DNA of 44,591 nucleotides from Kiritimatiellia bacterium. GTDB lineage: Bacteria > Verrucomicrobiota > Kiritimatiellia > JAFGHX01. The stretch covers positions 1 to 44,591 of the forward strand of contig JAFGHX010000317.1 of NCBI GenBank assembly GCA_016929905.1, read 5' to 3'. Under the pieces are notes generated by a model, which made no database searches, had not been told where the DNA came from, and saw only the letters and a program-made list of their open reading frames with translations. Position numbers and translations under genes: made by a program. This document shows, in pieces, positions 26,457 through 35,628 of the stretch (positions are counted from its first letter, which is position 1; each line of letters starts with the position of its first letter).

Positions 26457-29400
26457 TCAGGTTTTCTTCTGGAGCGCCGCGGCCACGGCCTGCGAGAGGT
26501 GGCTCGCCTCGTAGGGCTTCTGGGCCACACCCAGCGCCCCGGCTTCCAGTACGGCCTTGGCCGGGCCGTCGAGTCCATAGCCGGTCGAGACAATGGCGCG
26601 GACGTTCGGGTCCAGCTTCTTGAGGGTCGCGAAACAGTCCGGCCCGTCCATGTTGGGCATGACCATGTCGATGATGACCAGGTCGATCCGGGCTCCGGGC
26701 TGCCGGTAGAGCTCGACGGCCTCCCGGCCGTCGTTGGCGGTCGCCACTTCATAGCCGAGGCTTTCCAGGATACGGGTCGCGACATCGCGCACGATTTCTT
26801 CGTCGTCCACCACCAGGATCCGGCCCGTACCCGGAATGCGCTGAGCCCGGACGACGCTTTCGGCGGCCGGCGCGTCGGTGGCGAGCGGCAGATAGATCCT
26901 GAAGGTTGTGCCGAGCCCGACCTCGCTGTACACGCTGATCGTGCCGCGATGGTCCTTGATCGTGGTGTAGACCATCGCCAACCCCATGCCCGTGCCCTTC
27001 CCCTTCTCCTTGGTGGTGAAGAACGGCTCGAAGATGCGTTCCTGAATGTGTTTGGGGATCCCGGTCCCGCTGTCGGTCACGGAAGCGAGCAGGTATTCGC
27101 CGGGCGCTTCCAGCCCGCAGCGGGCGCGGAAGTCGTCGTCCACGAGGATGACGCGCGTGGAGAACTCCAGCTTCCCGCCGTCGGGCATGGCATCGCGCGC
27201 GTTCACCGCCAGGTTGAGGATCACCTGCTGCATCTGGCCGGGATCGCCGAGCACCCACGAGCGCTCGGCGCCGAGCTTCTGAGTGATCTCGATCTTCTTC
27301 TCGATGGTGCGGCTGAGCAGGCCGACCACTTCCTCGATCGTGGCGTGCATATCGACGAGCACATTCTCGCGTTCGCCCTTCCGGGCGAAGTCGAGCAACT
27401 GGTGCGTGAGCACAGCCGCGCGGTTGGCCGCCCGCTCAATGACCTCGGCGGCACGGTAGACGTTGTCGCCCGGTTTCACGTAGGATTTCAGCATATTGGA
27501 GTAGCCGAGTATGCCGGTGAGCAGGTTGTTGAAGTCGTGCGCCACGCCGCCGGCCAGGTTCCCGATGGCTTCCATCTTCTGTGCCTGCCGCAACTGGGCT
27601 TCGAGCTCGATCTCCTCGGTCACATCGCGCTTGACGGCGACGTAGTTGGTGATCGTGCCGGCCTCGTCGCGAATGGGCGAAATCGTGGCGTCCTCGGCGT
27701 AGAGCGTGCCGTCCTTCCGCTTGTTGACGAACCGGCCGCGCCACACTTTGCCCGCCGTCAGCGTTTCCCACATATCCCTGTAGAACGCGGCCTCCTGCTG
27801 CCCGCTCTTGAGAATGCGCGGGTTCTTGCCGATGACTTCCACGACGCCGAACCCGGTGATCTGCTCGAAGGCCGGGTTGACGTAGTTGATCGTGCCGTTG
27901 CGGTCGGTGACGACGATCGCCTCGGCCGCCTGCGTCACCGCGGTGGAGAGGCGGACGCGTTCCGCCTCCGATTCCCGGCGGCCGGTGATGTCGTGGATGT
28001 AGGCGATGGCCCCCTTCATGTGGCCGGTGCCGATGTCGACGAGCGGGTAGGTGAAGATCTCCAGCCAGCCGGTCTCCTCGGCCTGCGCGCCCTGCTTGGC
28101 CATGATCTGGTAGGCGCTCTTGCCGCCCTGCAGCGTGCGGTGTGCCGGGCAGTTGGGGCAGACGCTCGTGCGGGAATGGAAGACCTCGTAGCACTTCTTG
28201 CCCAGCAGCGGCATGGCGTGCGAATACCAGCGCCCCATCGTGGGGTTCGCGCGCACGATTGTGCAGTCCGTATCCAGCACGAACAGCCCGTCCTGAATGC
28301 TGGCGAAGACACTGGCGAGGAACCGCTCGGCGTCGCGCACGGTTTCTTCCGCGCGCTTGCGTTCCGTGATATCCTGCATGTGCTCGATGACCTTGACGAC
28401 GTTCCCGGCGTCGTCGAGCACGGGATACGCGCGCAAATCGACCCAGATGCCGAGCTTGTCGAAGTACACCTCCGTCTGCGCGGGCTGCTTGGTCTCGACC
28501 ACCGCGGAGGTCACGCAGCTCTCGCAGGGCGTCTCCCGGCCGACCAGTTCGAAACAATTCTTGCCGATCGCTTCGCCGGGGCTGATCTTGAAGTAGCGGT
28601 ACGCGGCCCGGTTGCACCGCACGACTTTGCGATCGGCGTTTTGAATGCTGATCGCGTCCGGAATGGCATCGAAGGTCGTCTCCAGCAGCGCGGACATGTC
28701 CCACAGCGCGCCCTGCGAGCGTTTGAGTTCCGTGATGTCCCTGACGAACCCGACGGCGACGCCGACCTCGCCCGCGGCGTCGAGCAGCGGCGAGAGCGTG
28801 ATGTCGTGCCAGAAATCGCCGCCCGGATAATGCACGGGATACTCGTCGCGACAGCTCTGCCGCGTATCGAACACGCGGCGAACGGTCCGCAGCCTGTCCG
28901 CCGCGTCTTCGGGGGTGAACACGTCGGCCAGCGTGCGGCCGACGATCTCATGGCTGTGAATGCCGTAGCGGCGGTCCAGTTCAGGCGGCCCCCAGTACGA
29001 AACGTACCGGCCGTCGCGGTCGAAGACGACGATGAACGTCTCGTACAGCGACGAGAGCATTCCCTTGAGTTTGGCCTCGTTCTCGCGCAGCGCGCGTTCC
29101 GCTTCCTTGCGCGCCGTGACGTCGCGGCCGACGTTCAGAATCGCCTGGCGGCCGGCAAACTCGATGAGCCGCTCGTTCACTTCCACCTCGATCCGCGCGC
29201 CCGAGGGCGCCACGTAGGTGGTTTCGAACCGCGCGCTGCCGTCCTGCAGGACACGCCGGATGTTGCGCGGCAGCGTCTTCGCGTTCTCCGGCGTCACGAA
29301 CTCGGCGATGTTCCGGCCTACCAGTTCGTCGGGCGACGACTCCAGGCGGCGGGCGCCCACTTCGTTGATGTGCAGAATGTTGCCGTTCTCGTCGTGCACG

Positions 29401-30275
29401 AGAACCGATTCCGGAATGCCGTCCAGCAGCAGCCGGTTCTTCCGCTCGGACTCGCGCAGCTCGCGCGTGCGCTCCGCGAGCAGTTCTTCCACCCGCAGGA
29501 GCGACAGCCGCCGCCGCGCCTGCTCGCAGACGTCCACCAGGTACTCGGGCTCGAACGGCTCGGGCGCGTAGGCGTCGGCGCCCGCGCGCACGAACCGCAG
29601 CGCCAGCTCGGGGGTGGGGTCGCTGGCGACCATGACCACCGCAAGGCCCGAACCCCGCGCCTTCTTCAGTTCGTCCAGCAGGCGGTCGCCGCTCATGTCG
29701 GGCAAGTGGTAATCGACCACCACCACGGCCGGCGTCTGTTCCTCGACCAGCCGGAGCGCCTCCGCGCCCGATGACGCGGCATGGATGACGTAGCCGTGCG
29801 ACTCGAACGCGGCGCGGAACTGGCCGGCCTTCGCCTTGTCCGGCGCCACAACGAGAGCGCGCAGCTGCGGTTGCGGCGTCTTGCCCGCCAGCAGCTCCCG
29901 CACGTAGGTCTGAAGCACCGCTGGCTCAAAGGGGGCGGAGAGGAAGGCGTTGGCGCCCAACCCCGTGGAGACCTCCTCCGCATCCGAGCCGGAGAATGTC
30001 GAGGAGACGACCAAGACGGGGACTTTGTTGAAACTGGCGTATTCCTTCGAACGCAGCAGGCGGCAGAACTGCCAGCCGTCGATCTCCGGCATGTGCAGGT
30101 CGGTAATGATCAGATCGACCGGCTGATGCTCCTGCAGCGTGACCAGCGCCATCTCGACGCTCTGGCAGGAGAGGACCCGCAGCGCCTCCTGCCTGAGGAC
30201 TGTCCCGATCAGCTCCGACAACGACGGGTCGTCGTTGACCAGCAGCACGGTCGGCTCCCTAGTCTTCTTCGCCAT
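26457..30275 (-). CDS. hybrid sensor histidine kinase REC-REC-PAS(x5)-HisKA-HATPase-REC
   Basis: 1272 residues, with no membrane segment, so a cytosolic sensor. REC1 spans about 8-130 (phospho-acceptor Asp59 in ITDLHMP). REC2 spans about 138-260 (Asp188 in VVDYHLPD) but has only part of the acidic pocket. Five PAS domains occupy about 275-890. The third and fourth carry cysteine pairs (TPCESC and SVCPNCP), compatible with redox or metal sensing. HisKA has His913 in AHDFNNLL; HATPase has NLAVNARDAM and DSGTGIP. REC3 (1152-1272) has Asp1203. The two N-terminal receivers suggest it accepts phosphate from another kinase. A promoter lies upstream, and the ATG follows GGGGAA. Confidence 0.95.
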   Translation of the reverse strand: MAKKTREPTVLLVNDDPSLSELIGTVLRQEALRVLSCQSVEMALVTLQEHQPVDLIITDLHMPEIDGWQFCRLLRSKEYASFNKVPVLVVSSTFSGSDAEEVSTGLGANAFLSAPFEPAVLQTYVRELLAGKTPQPQLRALVVAPDKAKAGQFRAAFESHGYVIHAASSGAEALRLVEEQTPAVVVVDYHLPDMSGDRLLDELKKARGSGLAVVMVASDPTPELALRFVRAGADAYAPEPFEPEYLVDVCEQARRRLSLLRVEELLAERTRELRESERKNRLLLDGIPESVLVHDENGNILHINEVGARRLESSPDELVGRNIAEFVTPENAKTLPRNIRRVLQDGSARFETTYVAPSGARIEVEVNERLIEFAGRQAILNVGRDVTARKEAERALRENEAKLKGMLSSLYETFIVVFDRDGRYVSYWGPPELDRRYGIHSHEIVGRTLADVFTPEDAADRLRTVRRVFDTRQSCRDEYPVHYPGGDFWHDITLSPLLDAAGEVGVAVGFVRDITELKRSQGALWDMSALLETTFDAIPDAISIQNADRKVVRCNRAAYRYFKISPGEAIGKNCFELVGRETPCESCVTSAVVETKQPAQTEVYFDKLGIWVDLRAYPVLDDAGNVVKVIEHMQDITERKRAEETVRDAERFLASVFASIQDGLFVLDTDCTIVRANPTMGRWYSHAMPLLGKKCYEVFHSRTSVCPNCPAHRTLQGGKSAYQIMAKQGAQAEETGWLEIFTYPLVDIGTGHMKGAIAYIHDITGRRESEAERVRLSTAVTQAAEAIVVTDRNGTINYVNPAFEQITGFGVVEVIGKNPRILKSGQQEAAFYRDMWETLTAGKVWRGRFVNKRKDGTLYAEDATISPIRDEAGTITNYVAVKRDVTEEIELEAQLRQAQKMEAIGNLAGGVAHDFNNLLTGILGYSNMLKSYVKPGDNVYRAAEVIERAANRAAVLTHQLLDFARKGERENVLVDMHATIEEVVGLLSRTIEKKIEITQKLGAERSWVLGDPGQMQQVILNLAVNARDAMPDGGKLEFSTRVILVDDDFRARCGLEAPGEYLLASVTDSGTGIPKHIQERIFEPFFTTKEKGKGTGMGLAMVYTTIKDHRGTISVYSEVGLGTTFRIYLPLATDAPAAESVVRAQRIPGTGRILVVDDEEIVRDVATRILESLGYEVATANDGREAVELYRQPGARIDLVIIDMVMPNMDGPDCFATLKKLDPNVRAIVSTGYGLDGPAKAVLEAGALGVAQKPYEASHLSQAVAAALQKKT

Positions 30276-30446
30276 GCAGGTTCCCCGTCTCCGGCAGTGT
30301 CCATCCTACCCGCCGCTCGATTCTGGAGACACCGAGCGCACATCGAGGCGGCGTCCCACACACCGAACGGCCCATCATGCCGCGGACGCAAACGCAGGAT
30401 GTAGTGTAGCGCACGGAAAACGGATTCGACATGATGAGGCCGCCCT

Positions 30447-30475
30447 CTTATAGGCTGCCATGCACAAAAAGACAA
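30447..30475 (-). promoter_or_regulatory. sigma-70-type promoter for the hybrid kinase
   Basis: On the minus strand TTGTCT (30475-30470), a 17-nt spacer and TATAAG (30452-30447) give a start near 30440 and a leader of about 165 nt before the kinase ATG. The kinase can therefore be transcribed independently of the DUF1848 gene upstream. Confidence 0.5.
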
Positions 30476-30502
30476 GCAAAAAGCGCGTTCCCCCGCCTGG
30501 CT

Positions 30503-31321
30503 TCATTTGTTCGCGTAGCAGTAAAGGCAGCCGCGGGGACACGAATCGAAAACGCCGATATCGCGGCTTACCACGCAACGGCAGGCCGGCCGCTGCGAGG
30601 GATCCTTCCGGCGGGTGACTTCGAGCCCGAATTCCGCTCGGGCCATGGCGGAGTCAATACAGGCGCCGGGGCCGATGCCGTAGGACGCCAGTTCGATTCG
30701 TTCCGCGCAGCTCACGGGCTCGATCCCGACGGCCCGGGCCGCAGCGGCGATGTTCGTCATCATGGGTCCGAATTCCGGCCGTTCCTCCGGGTTCGGAATG
30801 GGCCTCAGATTGGGGACGGTGCGCAGGCGACGCACGACCTTGGGGTAAAAATCGGCAATACTGAGCACACAACGCCTGGTACAGCCCGACAGAGTGCCGG
30901 CCAGCGCGGCAAAATTCGCGACGTGATAGGAAAACGGGGTCAGCTCACTGACGAAGATGGGGTCGTACCGCCAGATGAGCCGGCCCGGCCCTACCCGTTT
31001 GGACAGGGCTTTGAACGCCGCGAGGATCTCTTCGGCCGGGGGTACGCCGGGCTCGATCTGGCGGGGGTAACCGGTCAGGGTCCAGTGCACGAGGAAGCGG
31101 TATCCGAGCGCGTGCAGGGTTGACGCGTGTTCGGCCAGGGGCCGTGCGTCGCGCGTCCAGAAGACGAAGAAGTCCACATCGGCCGGCGCCAGAGACACCT
31201 CTTTGACCTGCCGCCGGTTGAAAGGGTTCACGACGACACAGTACCCCGCGCGGACACGGCTCATGAACCAGTCCATGTGGAACGACGGGATATCCGTCCT
31301 GCGGCTGGCGCTGATGATCAT
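30503..31321 (-). CDS. DUF1848 protein with C-terminal cysteine cluster
   Basis: 272 residues. The start MIISASRRTDIPSFH and the C-terminal cluster RCVVSRDIGVFDSCPRGCLY are hallmarks of DUF1848. The CxxxCxxC-like arrangement (SCPRGCLYCYA) resembles a radical-SAM [4Fe-4S] loop, but it sits at the C-terminus rather than at the start of a TIM barrel. Function is unknown. ATG at 31321 is preceded by GGGGGAT; an in-frame TTG 18 bp upstream is less likely. It diverges from the MBL gene, sharing a control region with a strong palindrome (31350-31376). Confidence 0.85.
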   Translation of the reverse strand: MIISASRRTDIPSFHMDWFMSRVRAGYCVVVNPFNRRQVKEVSLAPADVDFFVFWTRDARPLAEHASTLHALGYRFLVHWTLTGYPRQIEPGVPPAEEILAAFKALSKRVGPGRLIWRYDPIFVSELTPFSYHVANFAALAGTLSGCTRRCVLSIADFYPKVVRRLRTVPNLRPIPNPEERPEFGPMMTNIAAAARAVGIEPVSCAERIELASYGIGPGACIDSAMARAEFGLEVTRRKDPSQRPACRCVVSRDIGVFDSCPRGCLYCYANK

Positions 31322-31349
31322 CCGATCCCCCGGGTCCAAGCGCGCTGTG

Positions 31350-31376
31350 TTCCGGCCGGCGGCCGATCGGCCGGAA
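31350..31376. promoter_or_regulatory. palindromic site in the DUF1848/MBL divergent region
   Basis: TTCCGGCCG (31350-31358) and CGGCCGGAA (31368-31376) form 9-bp arms with a 9-nt spacer, and a second perfect palindrome CGGCCGATCGGCCG (31360-31373) overlaps the right arm. It lies 29 bp upstream of the DUF1848 start, so it could be an operator or a leader hairpin. Confidence 0.45.
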
Positions 31377-31414
31377 CGGGCAACGGGTCTGAGCGTGTGT
31401 CACGCGCCTTTGTG

Positions 31415-31444
31415 TGGACAGGCCGGCATCGAACATGCTATAAG
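31415..31444 (+). promoter_or_regulatory. sigma-70-type promoter for the MBL-kinase operon
   Basis: TGGACA (31415-31420), an 18-nt spacer and TATAAG (31439-31444) lie 34 bp upstream of the MBL ATG at 31478. Both boxes match consensus at 5 of 6 positions. The leader would be about 27 nt. Confidence 0.55.
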
Positions 31445-31477
31445 GCGTGAGCAGCGGGCAATGCAAGGAAAAGCGGC

Positions 31478-32314
31478 ATGAACGAATTTGTGATCCGCGG
31501 CACGCGCGGGGGTACCCCCGTCCCCCGGCGCGAATTTCTGAAATACGGCGGAAACACCACCTGCTTCACGCTGGAGACGGCACAGGGCATACTGGTGTTC
31601 GACGCGGGCACGGGCATCGCCTCTCTGCACGAAGACCTGGCGGAACGCGGCGAGCGGCCGCCGGTCACGATTCTGTTCACGCATTTCCACATGGATCACG
31701 TGATGGGCTTGCCGTTCTTCGACGGGCTCTACATGGATCATTCCCGGCTGACCCTCGTGGGGGATCCTGCGCGGGAGACCGACTGGCGCGCAACGCTGCG
31801 GACGTTCGTGGGCAAGCCGTACTGGCCGATCGGGCTCGGCGAGGCGCAGGCGCGGTTGGAGCTCGAAGACCTGCCCTCGGCCGGCGCGCTCACGATTTAC
31901 GGGGTGCGCCTGTCCTGGTGCCCGCTGTGCCACCCGCAGGAGAGCCTCGCCTACAGAGTGGAGGCGCCGGGCGTATCGGTTGTCGTGGCCACGGATCACG
32001 AGCCGGGCACGCCGGAGGTGGACGAACGGTTCCTCGCATTCTGCCGTGGCGCCGGCTGCCTCATTTGCGACGCGGAGTTCACGCCGGAGGAGTACCCGGC
32101 GCATCGCGGTTGGGGGCACGGCACGTGGGCCGCCGCCGCTCGCCTTGCCGAGCAGGCCGGGGTCGGCCGGCTCATCCTGACCCACCACAATCGGTACAGG
32201 CAGGACGCGCAGCTCGACGCCATCGTGGCGCAGGCCCGCGCGGCGTTCGCCAACACCGATGCGGCCAGCGAAGGCCTCGTCTTGACCGGGGAGGAGGGCG
32301 GCCGGCATGGCTGA
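31478..32314 (+). CDS. metallo-beta-lactamase-fold hydrolase
   Basis: 278 residues. The MBL metal motif THFHMDH is at about 68-74, the preceding FDAGTGI strand at 41-47, and further ligands appear in CHPQESLAYR, VVATDHE and the C-terminal LTHHN. The pattern resembles the RNase Z/PhnP/phosphodiesterase-like branch that hydrolyses small phosphodiesters. Given a nearby cyclase, a cyclic-nucleotide phosphodiesterase role can be imagined but is not shown. AAGGAAAA precedes the ATG. Its last 8 bp overlap the kinase gene, so the two proteins are co-translated. Confidence 0.87.
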   Translation: MNEFVIRGTRGGTPVPRREFLKYGGNTTCFTLETAQGILVFDAGTGIASLHEDLAERGERPPVTILFTHFHMDHVMGLPFFDGLYMDHSRLTLVGDPARETDWRATLRTFVGKPYWPIGLGEAQARLELEDLPSAGALTIYGVRLSWCPLCHPQESLAYRVEAPGVSVVVATDHEPGTPEVDERFLAFCRGAGCLICDAEFTPEEYPAHRGWGHGTWAAAARLAEQAGVGRLILTHHNRYRQDAQLDAIVAQARAAFANTDAASEGLVLTGEEGGRHG

Positions 32315-33353
32315 CCAGTATTCGCTCGGGACAATCGAAGGCGCGGTCTCCTTCCGGCTCACCCGCAAGATCGCCGAGGGCGGCATGGGCGCCGTGTATG
32401 AGGCGCAGCAGATCGGCACCGAGGGGTTCGAAAAGACGGTCGCCATCAAGATGCTGCTCAGGGAGCTGGCCGAGCCGCGCTTCTCGGATCTGTTCGTGGC
32501 CGAGGCGATGCTCGTCGCCAGGCTCGTGCACGAGAATATCGTGCAGATCTATCAGCTCGGCCGCACGGGGGATGAGTACTACATCGTCATGGAGTACGTG
32601 CAGGGCATCTCGCTGGCCGACTTCATCCGGCGGCACCGCTTCTATCGCATCCAGCTCCCGGAAGAGCTCGCCGTCTACATCGCCAGCCGCGTCGCGCGCG
32701 GGCTGGCCTACGCGCACAAGCGCAAGGACGCCACGGGCACGCCGCTGAACATCGTGCATCGCGACGTGTGCCCCAACAACATCCTGATCACGACCGAAGG
32801 GCTCCCGAAACTCGCCGATTTCGGCGTGGCCAAGGCCGCCAACACCGCCATGCTCGACGACCGCTTCCTCGTCGGCAAGTACCTTTATATGGCGCCCGAA
32901 CAGGCCCAGCGCCAGGTCGTCGACTACCGTGCCGACATCTTCTCGCTCGGCGCCGTGCTCTTCGAACTGCTCACCTACCGGCCCATCCGCACACCCGATA
33001 AGAACAAGAACAAGAGCCGGGAGGACGTCGAGCGGCTTATCGCCGAACCGGTCCCCTGGGATATCGCGGAACGGAAGATGTCGCAGGACCTGGTCGCGAT
33101 TCTGAAGAAGATGCTCGGCAAACGCCCGGAAGACCGCTACCAGGACACCGATGTGCTGGCCCGTACCCTGGAGTACTACATCTACCGGCACGGCTACGGG
33201 CCGACCATCCAGACGCTCGAGGCCTACCTGCGCAAGCACTTCGACTACCTCTATGCCAGCGAGGGCCAGGTCTCCGCCTGGGAGCCGCAGATGTCGACCG
33301 TCGAGCCCTGGCAATCCACGGCGCCGTTCAATACGACGAAACCGGCGAATTAG
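32307..33353 (+). CDS. Ser/Thr protein kinase (Pkn2/Hanks type)
   Basis: 348 residues. The glycine loop is AEGGMGAVYEA, the ATP lysine is Lys48 in VAIKML, the catalytic loop is HRDVCPNN (Asp153) and the DFG motif is at 171-173 (DFGVAK). The APE motif reads APEQA. The kinase domain fills the first 290 residues. No membrane helix or sensor domain follows, only a short tail rich in Ser/Thr/Pro, so it is soluble. It is coupled to the MBL gene by an 8-bp overlap. It ends in a hairpin shared with the convergent cyclase gene. Its substrates are unknown; the neighbouring second-messenger genes are candidates by proximity only. Confidence 0.93.
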   Translation: MADQYSLGTIEGAVSFRLTRKIAEGGMGAVYEAQQIGTEGFEKTVAIKMLLRELAEPRFSDLFVAEAMLVARLVHENIVQIYQLGRTGDEYYIVMEYVQGISLADFIRRHRFYRIQLPEELAVYIASRVARGLAYAHKRKDATGTPLNIVHRDVCPNNILITTEGLPKLADFGVAKAANTAMLDDRFLVGKYLYMAPEQAQRQVVDYRADIFSLGAVLFELLTYRPIRTPDKNKNKSREDVERLIAEPVPWDIAERKMSQDLVAILKKMLGKRPEDRYQDTDVLARTLEYYIYRHGYGPTIQTLEAYLRKHFDYLYASEGQVSAWEPQMSTVEPWQSTAPFNTTKPAN

Positions 33354-33389
33354 GCATTCCGGCCGGGCGGCGGCCCGGCCGGAATGCCT
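33352..33389. terminator. bidirectional hairpin spanning both stop codons
   Basis: Perfect 16-bp arms AGGCATTCCGGCCGGG (33352-33367) and its complement (33374-33389) enclose a CGGCGG loop. The TAG of the plus-strand kinase (33351-33353) and the TAG of the minus-strand cyclase (33390-33388) sit symmetrically at the two ends of the stem, so each transcript reads TAG then the same hairpin. No T-run follows. Confidence 0.8.
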
Positions 33390-35592
33390 ACTTGTGCGTC
33401 CTGACGACCTCGCCCTGCCAGGTGTCGGGCGGCGGGTTGGCCTTGTACGCCTCGACCCGCTCGCGCAGCATGATCGAGGGCCCGTCGTTCGGCTCCTTCT
33501 CCAGCGCCTGCGCCAGGCACGCGAGGCTCTCGTCCCATTTCCGGTCCCAGTGCAGGCGCAGCGCCTTCTCGTAGAGCGCCGCCATTTCGGCGCGGCCCGC
33601 CGCCAGTTCGCCCTTGACGGCGAGCAGTTCATAGACCTTGATCGGCTCGGTCTTGCCCTTGACCACCATGAGGTCGAGCAGGCGCGCCTCGATGGCGTCC
33701 TTGGCGTGCTGATAGGTTTCGTCGCCGATCATGATCTCGGTGTGATAGTCCTTGTTCGCCGGCTCGTAGCGGGCCGCCTGGTTGACGGCGTCGCCCATGA
33801 CCGTGTACTGGAACCGAAGGTCGGAGCCCATGTTGCCCGCCGTCACGCTGCCGGAGTTGACGCCCATGCGCACGTGGATTTCGTGCCCGAACTCCTCCTT
33901 CAGCACCGGCCGCAGCTCCGCCAGCCGATTCTGCTGCTCCAGCGCGGCCAGGCAGCCCTGCACGGCATGGTCGTCCATGGCGAACGGCACGCCCCATTCG
34001 GCCATGATCGCGTCGCCGTTGTACTTGTCCACGTAGCCGTTGCGCGCCATGATGATCTCCGTCATCGGGCTCAGATACCGGTTCAGAAGCTCGGCCAGGC
34101 GCGCGGGCTCCAAGCCTTCCGAAATGGAGGTGAACCCCGCGATGTCCGAGAAGAACATCGTCGCCTCCGCCCGGTGGCCCGAAAGCGAGAAGCTGCCCGG
34201 GTTCTCCTCCATGTATTTCAGGACCGAGGAGGACACCATCGTGCCGAACATGTTGCGGACCTGCTTCTTCTGCCGCTCTTCCTGCCAGTATTTCAGCAGC
34301 GTGAGGAACGTGTAGAGCACCAGGATCGACATCATCAACCGGGCCGGCACGAACACCAGATGCCGCGCGTTGAGGCAGTACCAGCCGCTGAAGTAGAGCC
34401 CCCCCAGAAACAGAAGCGTGATGAGGAACGAGACCCAGGCCTTGCCCCAGTGAATGCACAGCGTCAGCGCGAGGCCGAGCAGCAGAATGAGTGCCAGCTC
34501 GATCACAAGCGTCTTCCGGATGGGGTCAACGAGCACGTCGCCGGCCAGCACATTGTCTACGACGGTCGCGTGCACCTCCACGCCCGGATACTCGGGGTCG
34601 AGCGGTGTCGCGCGGGAATCTTTCAGGCCGATGGCCGAGGTCCCCACGAAAACAATCTTGTTGGAGAATGTCCCTTCTTCGAACTGGTTCTCCAGCACCT
34701 TGCCGATCGGGATCGTCGGAAAGTGGCCACGCCGGAAATTGCACACGAAACGTCCGGCATAGTCCGTGGGCACCGTGTAGAGGTCCTTCAACGCAACGCC
34801 GACGACCTCGCCGCGGTCCACGGTAATGGTGACCGGCGCGCTGCCGATGGTATCCAGGCGCAGCGCTTCCAGAGCCAGCGAATGATAGATCTGGGAACCG
34901 TATTGCCAGAGAAGAGGGGTCTTGCGAATCACACTGTCGTCGTCGGGCTCCGTATTGAAAAACGCGGTGTTGGCCCACTCTCTGAGCAGCGGGATGGCGA
35001 TCGTCATGCCGCTACCAGCCGGCACGAACCTCAGCACGGCGTCTTTCGGCTCCAACCGGTTCTCAGACGGAGGCCGGCTCGCCTCTTCGTGCCTGGCCGA
35101 CCCGGGCGGCGAATCGCCGAACGGAAAAATGTAGGAACCCAGAATGCTTTGCCCTTCGCCCAGCGCGTCGGAGAACAACTGGTCGAACTCGAGCGCCTCC
35201 GCGCGGCTGCCCTCGATTTCGAACTTCTGAACGCCCCGTTTCTCGTAGGCCTGCCGGATACTGGAGAGGCTGGTTCGGTCGCGTTCGGCGAAGACGATAT
35301 CGAAGGTGACGACGCTGGCGCCGGCGTCGAAGAGCGTCTTGGTTATTCGCGCCATGAGGTCTCTGGCCCAGGGCCACTGGCCGTACTCCGCCATGCTGGC
35401 CTCGTCGATGTCGACAATGGCGACGCGGCCCGACCGCGGTTCGACGGCCAGCCGCCGTAGCCACGCATCATAGAGGCTGTTCGACAGCGTGGAGAGCAAC
35501 GGTGCTTCCATCTGGATCTCCGTGACGAAAGCGGTCACCGCGCAGCCGATCACAATCAAGATTCCGACCAGAGGTATCAGATAGTTCTTCAT
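33388..35592 (-). CDS. CHASE2-domain class III adenylate cyclase
   Basis: 734 residues. One N-terminal membrane helix (about 5-24) is followed by a long extracytoplasmic CHASE2 sensor with VAIVDIDEASMAEYGQWPWAR and TFDIVFAER. Three membrane helices follow at about 355-440. A class III cyclase domain (475-650) comes next, with metal aspartates Asp483 (FFSDIAGFT) and Asp527 (YNGDAIMAEWG). It also has the transition-state Asn604 and Arg608 (DAVNQAAR). Lys523 and Thr597 at the base-selecting positions suit adenylate cyclase. A TPR-like tail follows. It probably senses a periplasmic cue and makes cAMP. It is the third gene of a minus-strand operon with a cNMP-binding protein first, 36 bp behind the barrel gene. 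Confidence 0.94.
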   Translation of the reverse strand: MKNYLIPLVGILIVIGCAVTAFVTEIQMEAPLLSTLSNSLYDAWLRRLAVEPRSGRVAIVDIDEASMAEYGQWPWARDLMARITKTLFDAGASVVTFDIVFAERDRTSLSSIRQAYEKRGVQKFEIEGSRAEALEFDQLFSDALGEGQSILGSYIFPFGDSPPGSARHEEASRPPSENRLEPKDAVLRFVPAGSGMTIAIPLLREWANTAFFNTEPDDDSVIRKTPLLWQYGSQIYHSLALEALRLDTIGSAPVTITVDRGEVVGVALKDLYTVPTDYAGRFVCNFRRGHFPTIPIGKVLENQFEEGTFSNKIVFVGTSAIGLKDSRATPLDPEYPGVEVHATVVDNVLAGDVLVDPIRKTLVIELALILLLGLALTLCIHWGKAWVSFLITLLFLGGLYFSGWYCLNARHLVFVPARLMMSILVLYTFLTLLKYWQEERQKKQVRNMFGTMVSSSVLKYMEENPGSFSLSGHRAEATMFFSDIAGFTSISEGLEPARLAELLNRYLSPMTEIIMARNGYVDKYNGDAIMAEWGVPFAMDDHAVQGCLAALEQQNRLAELRPVLKEEFGHEIHVRMGVNSGSVTAGNMGSDLRFQYTVMGDAVNQAARYEPANKDYHTEIMIGDETYQHAKDAIEARLLDLMVVKGKTEPIKVYELLAVKGELAAGRAEMAALYEKALRLHWDRKWDESLACLAQALEKEPNDGPSIMLRERVEAYKANPPPDTWQGEVVRTHK

Positions 35593-35628
35593 GCTTCGGT
35601 TTCTCGCCGGCGGGCACCGGGCCGCGAA

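Noticed and set aside
25422..29774. Very long plus-strand open frame (about 1450 codons) through the lipoprotein and the hybrid kinase
   Set aside because: It crosses two well-supported genes, has no family words and a composition rich in Arg/Ala/Gly/Pro, as expected for antisense shadows in GC-rich DNA.
31322..31339. TTG start extending the DUF1848 protein by six residues
   Set aside because: The ATG at 31321 has a properly spaced GGGGGAT site and gives the family N-terminus.
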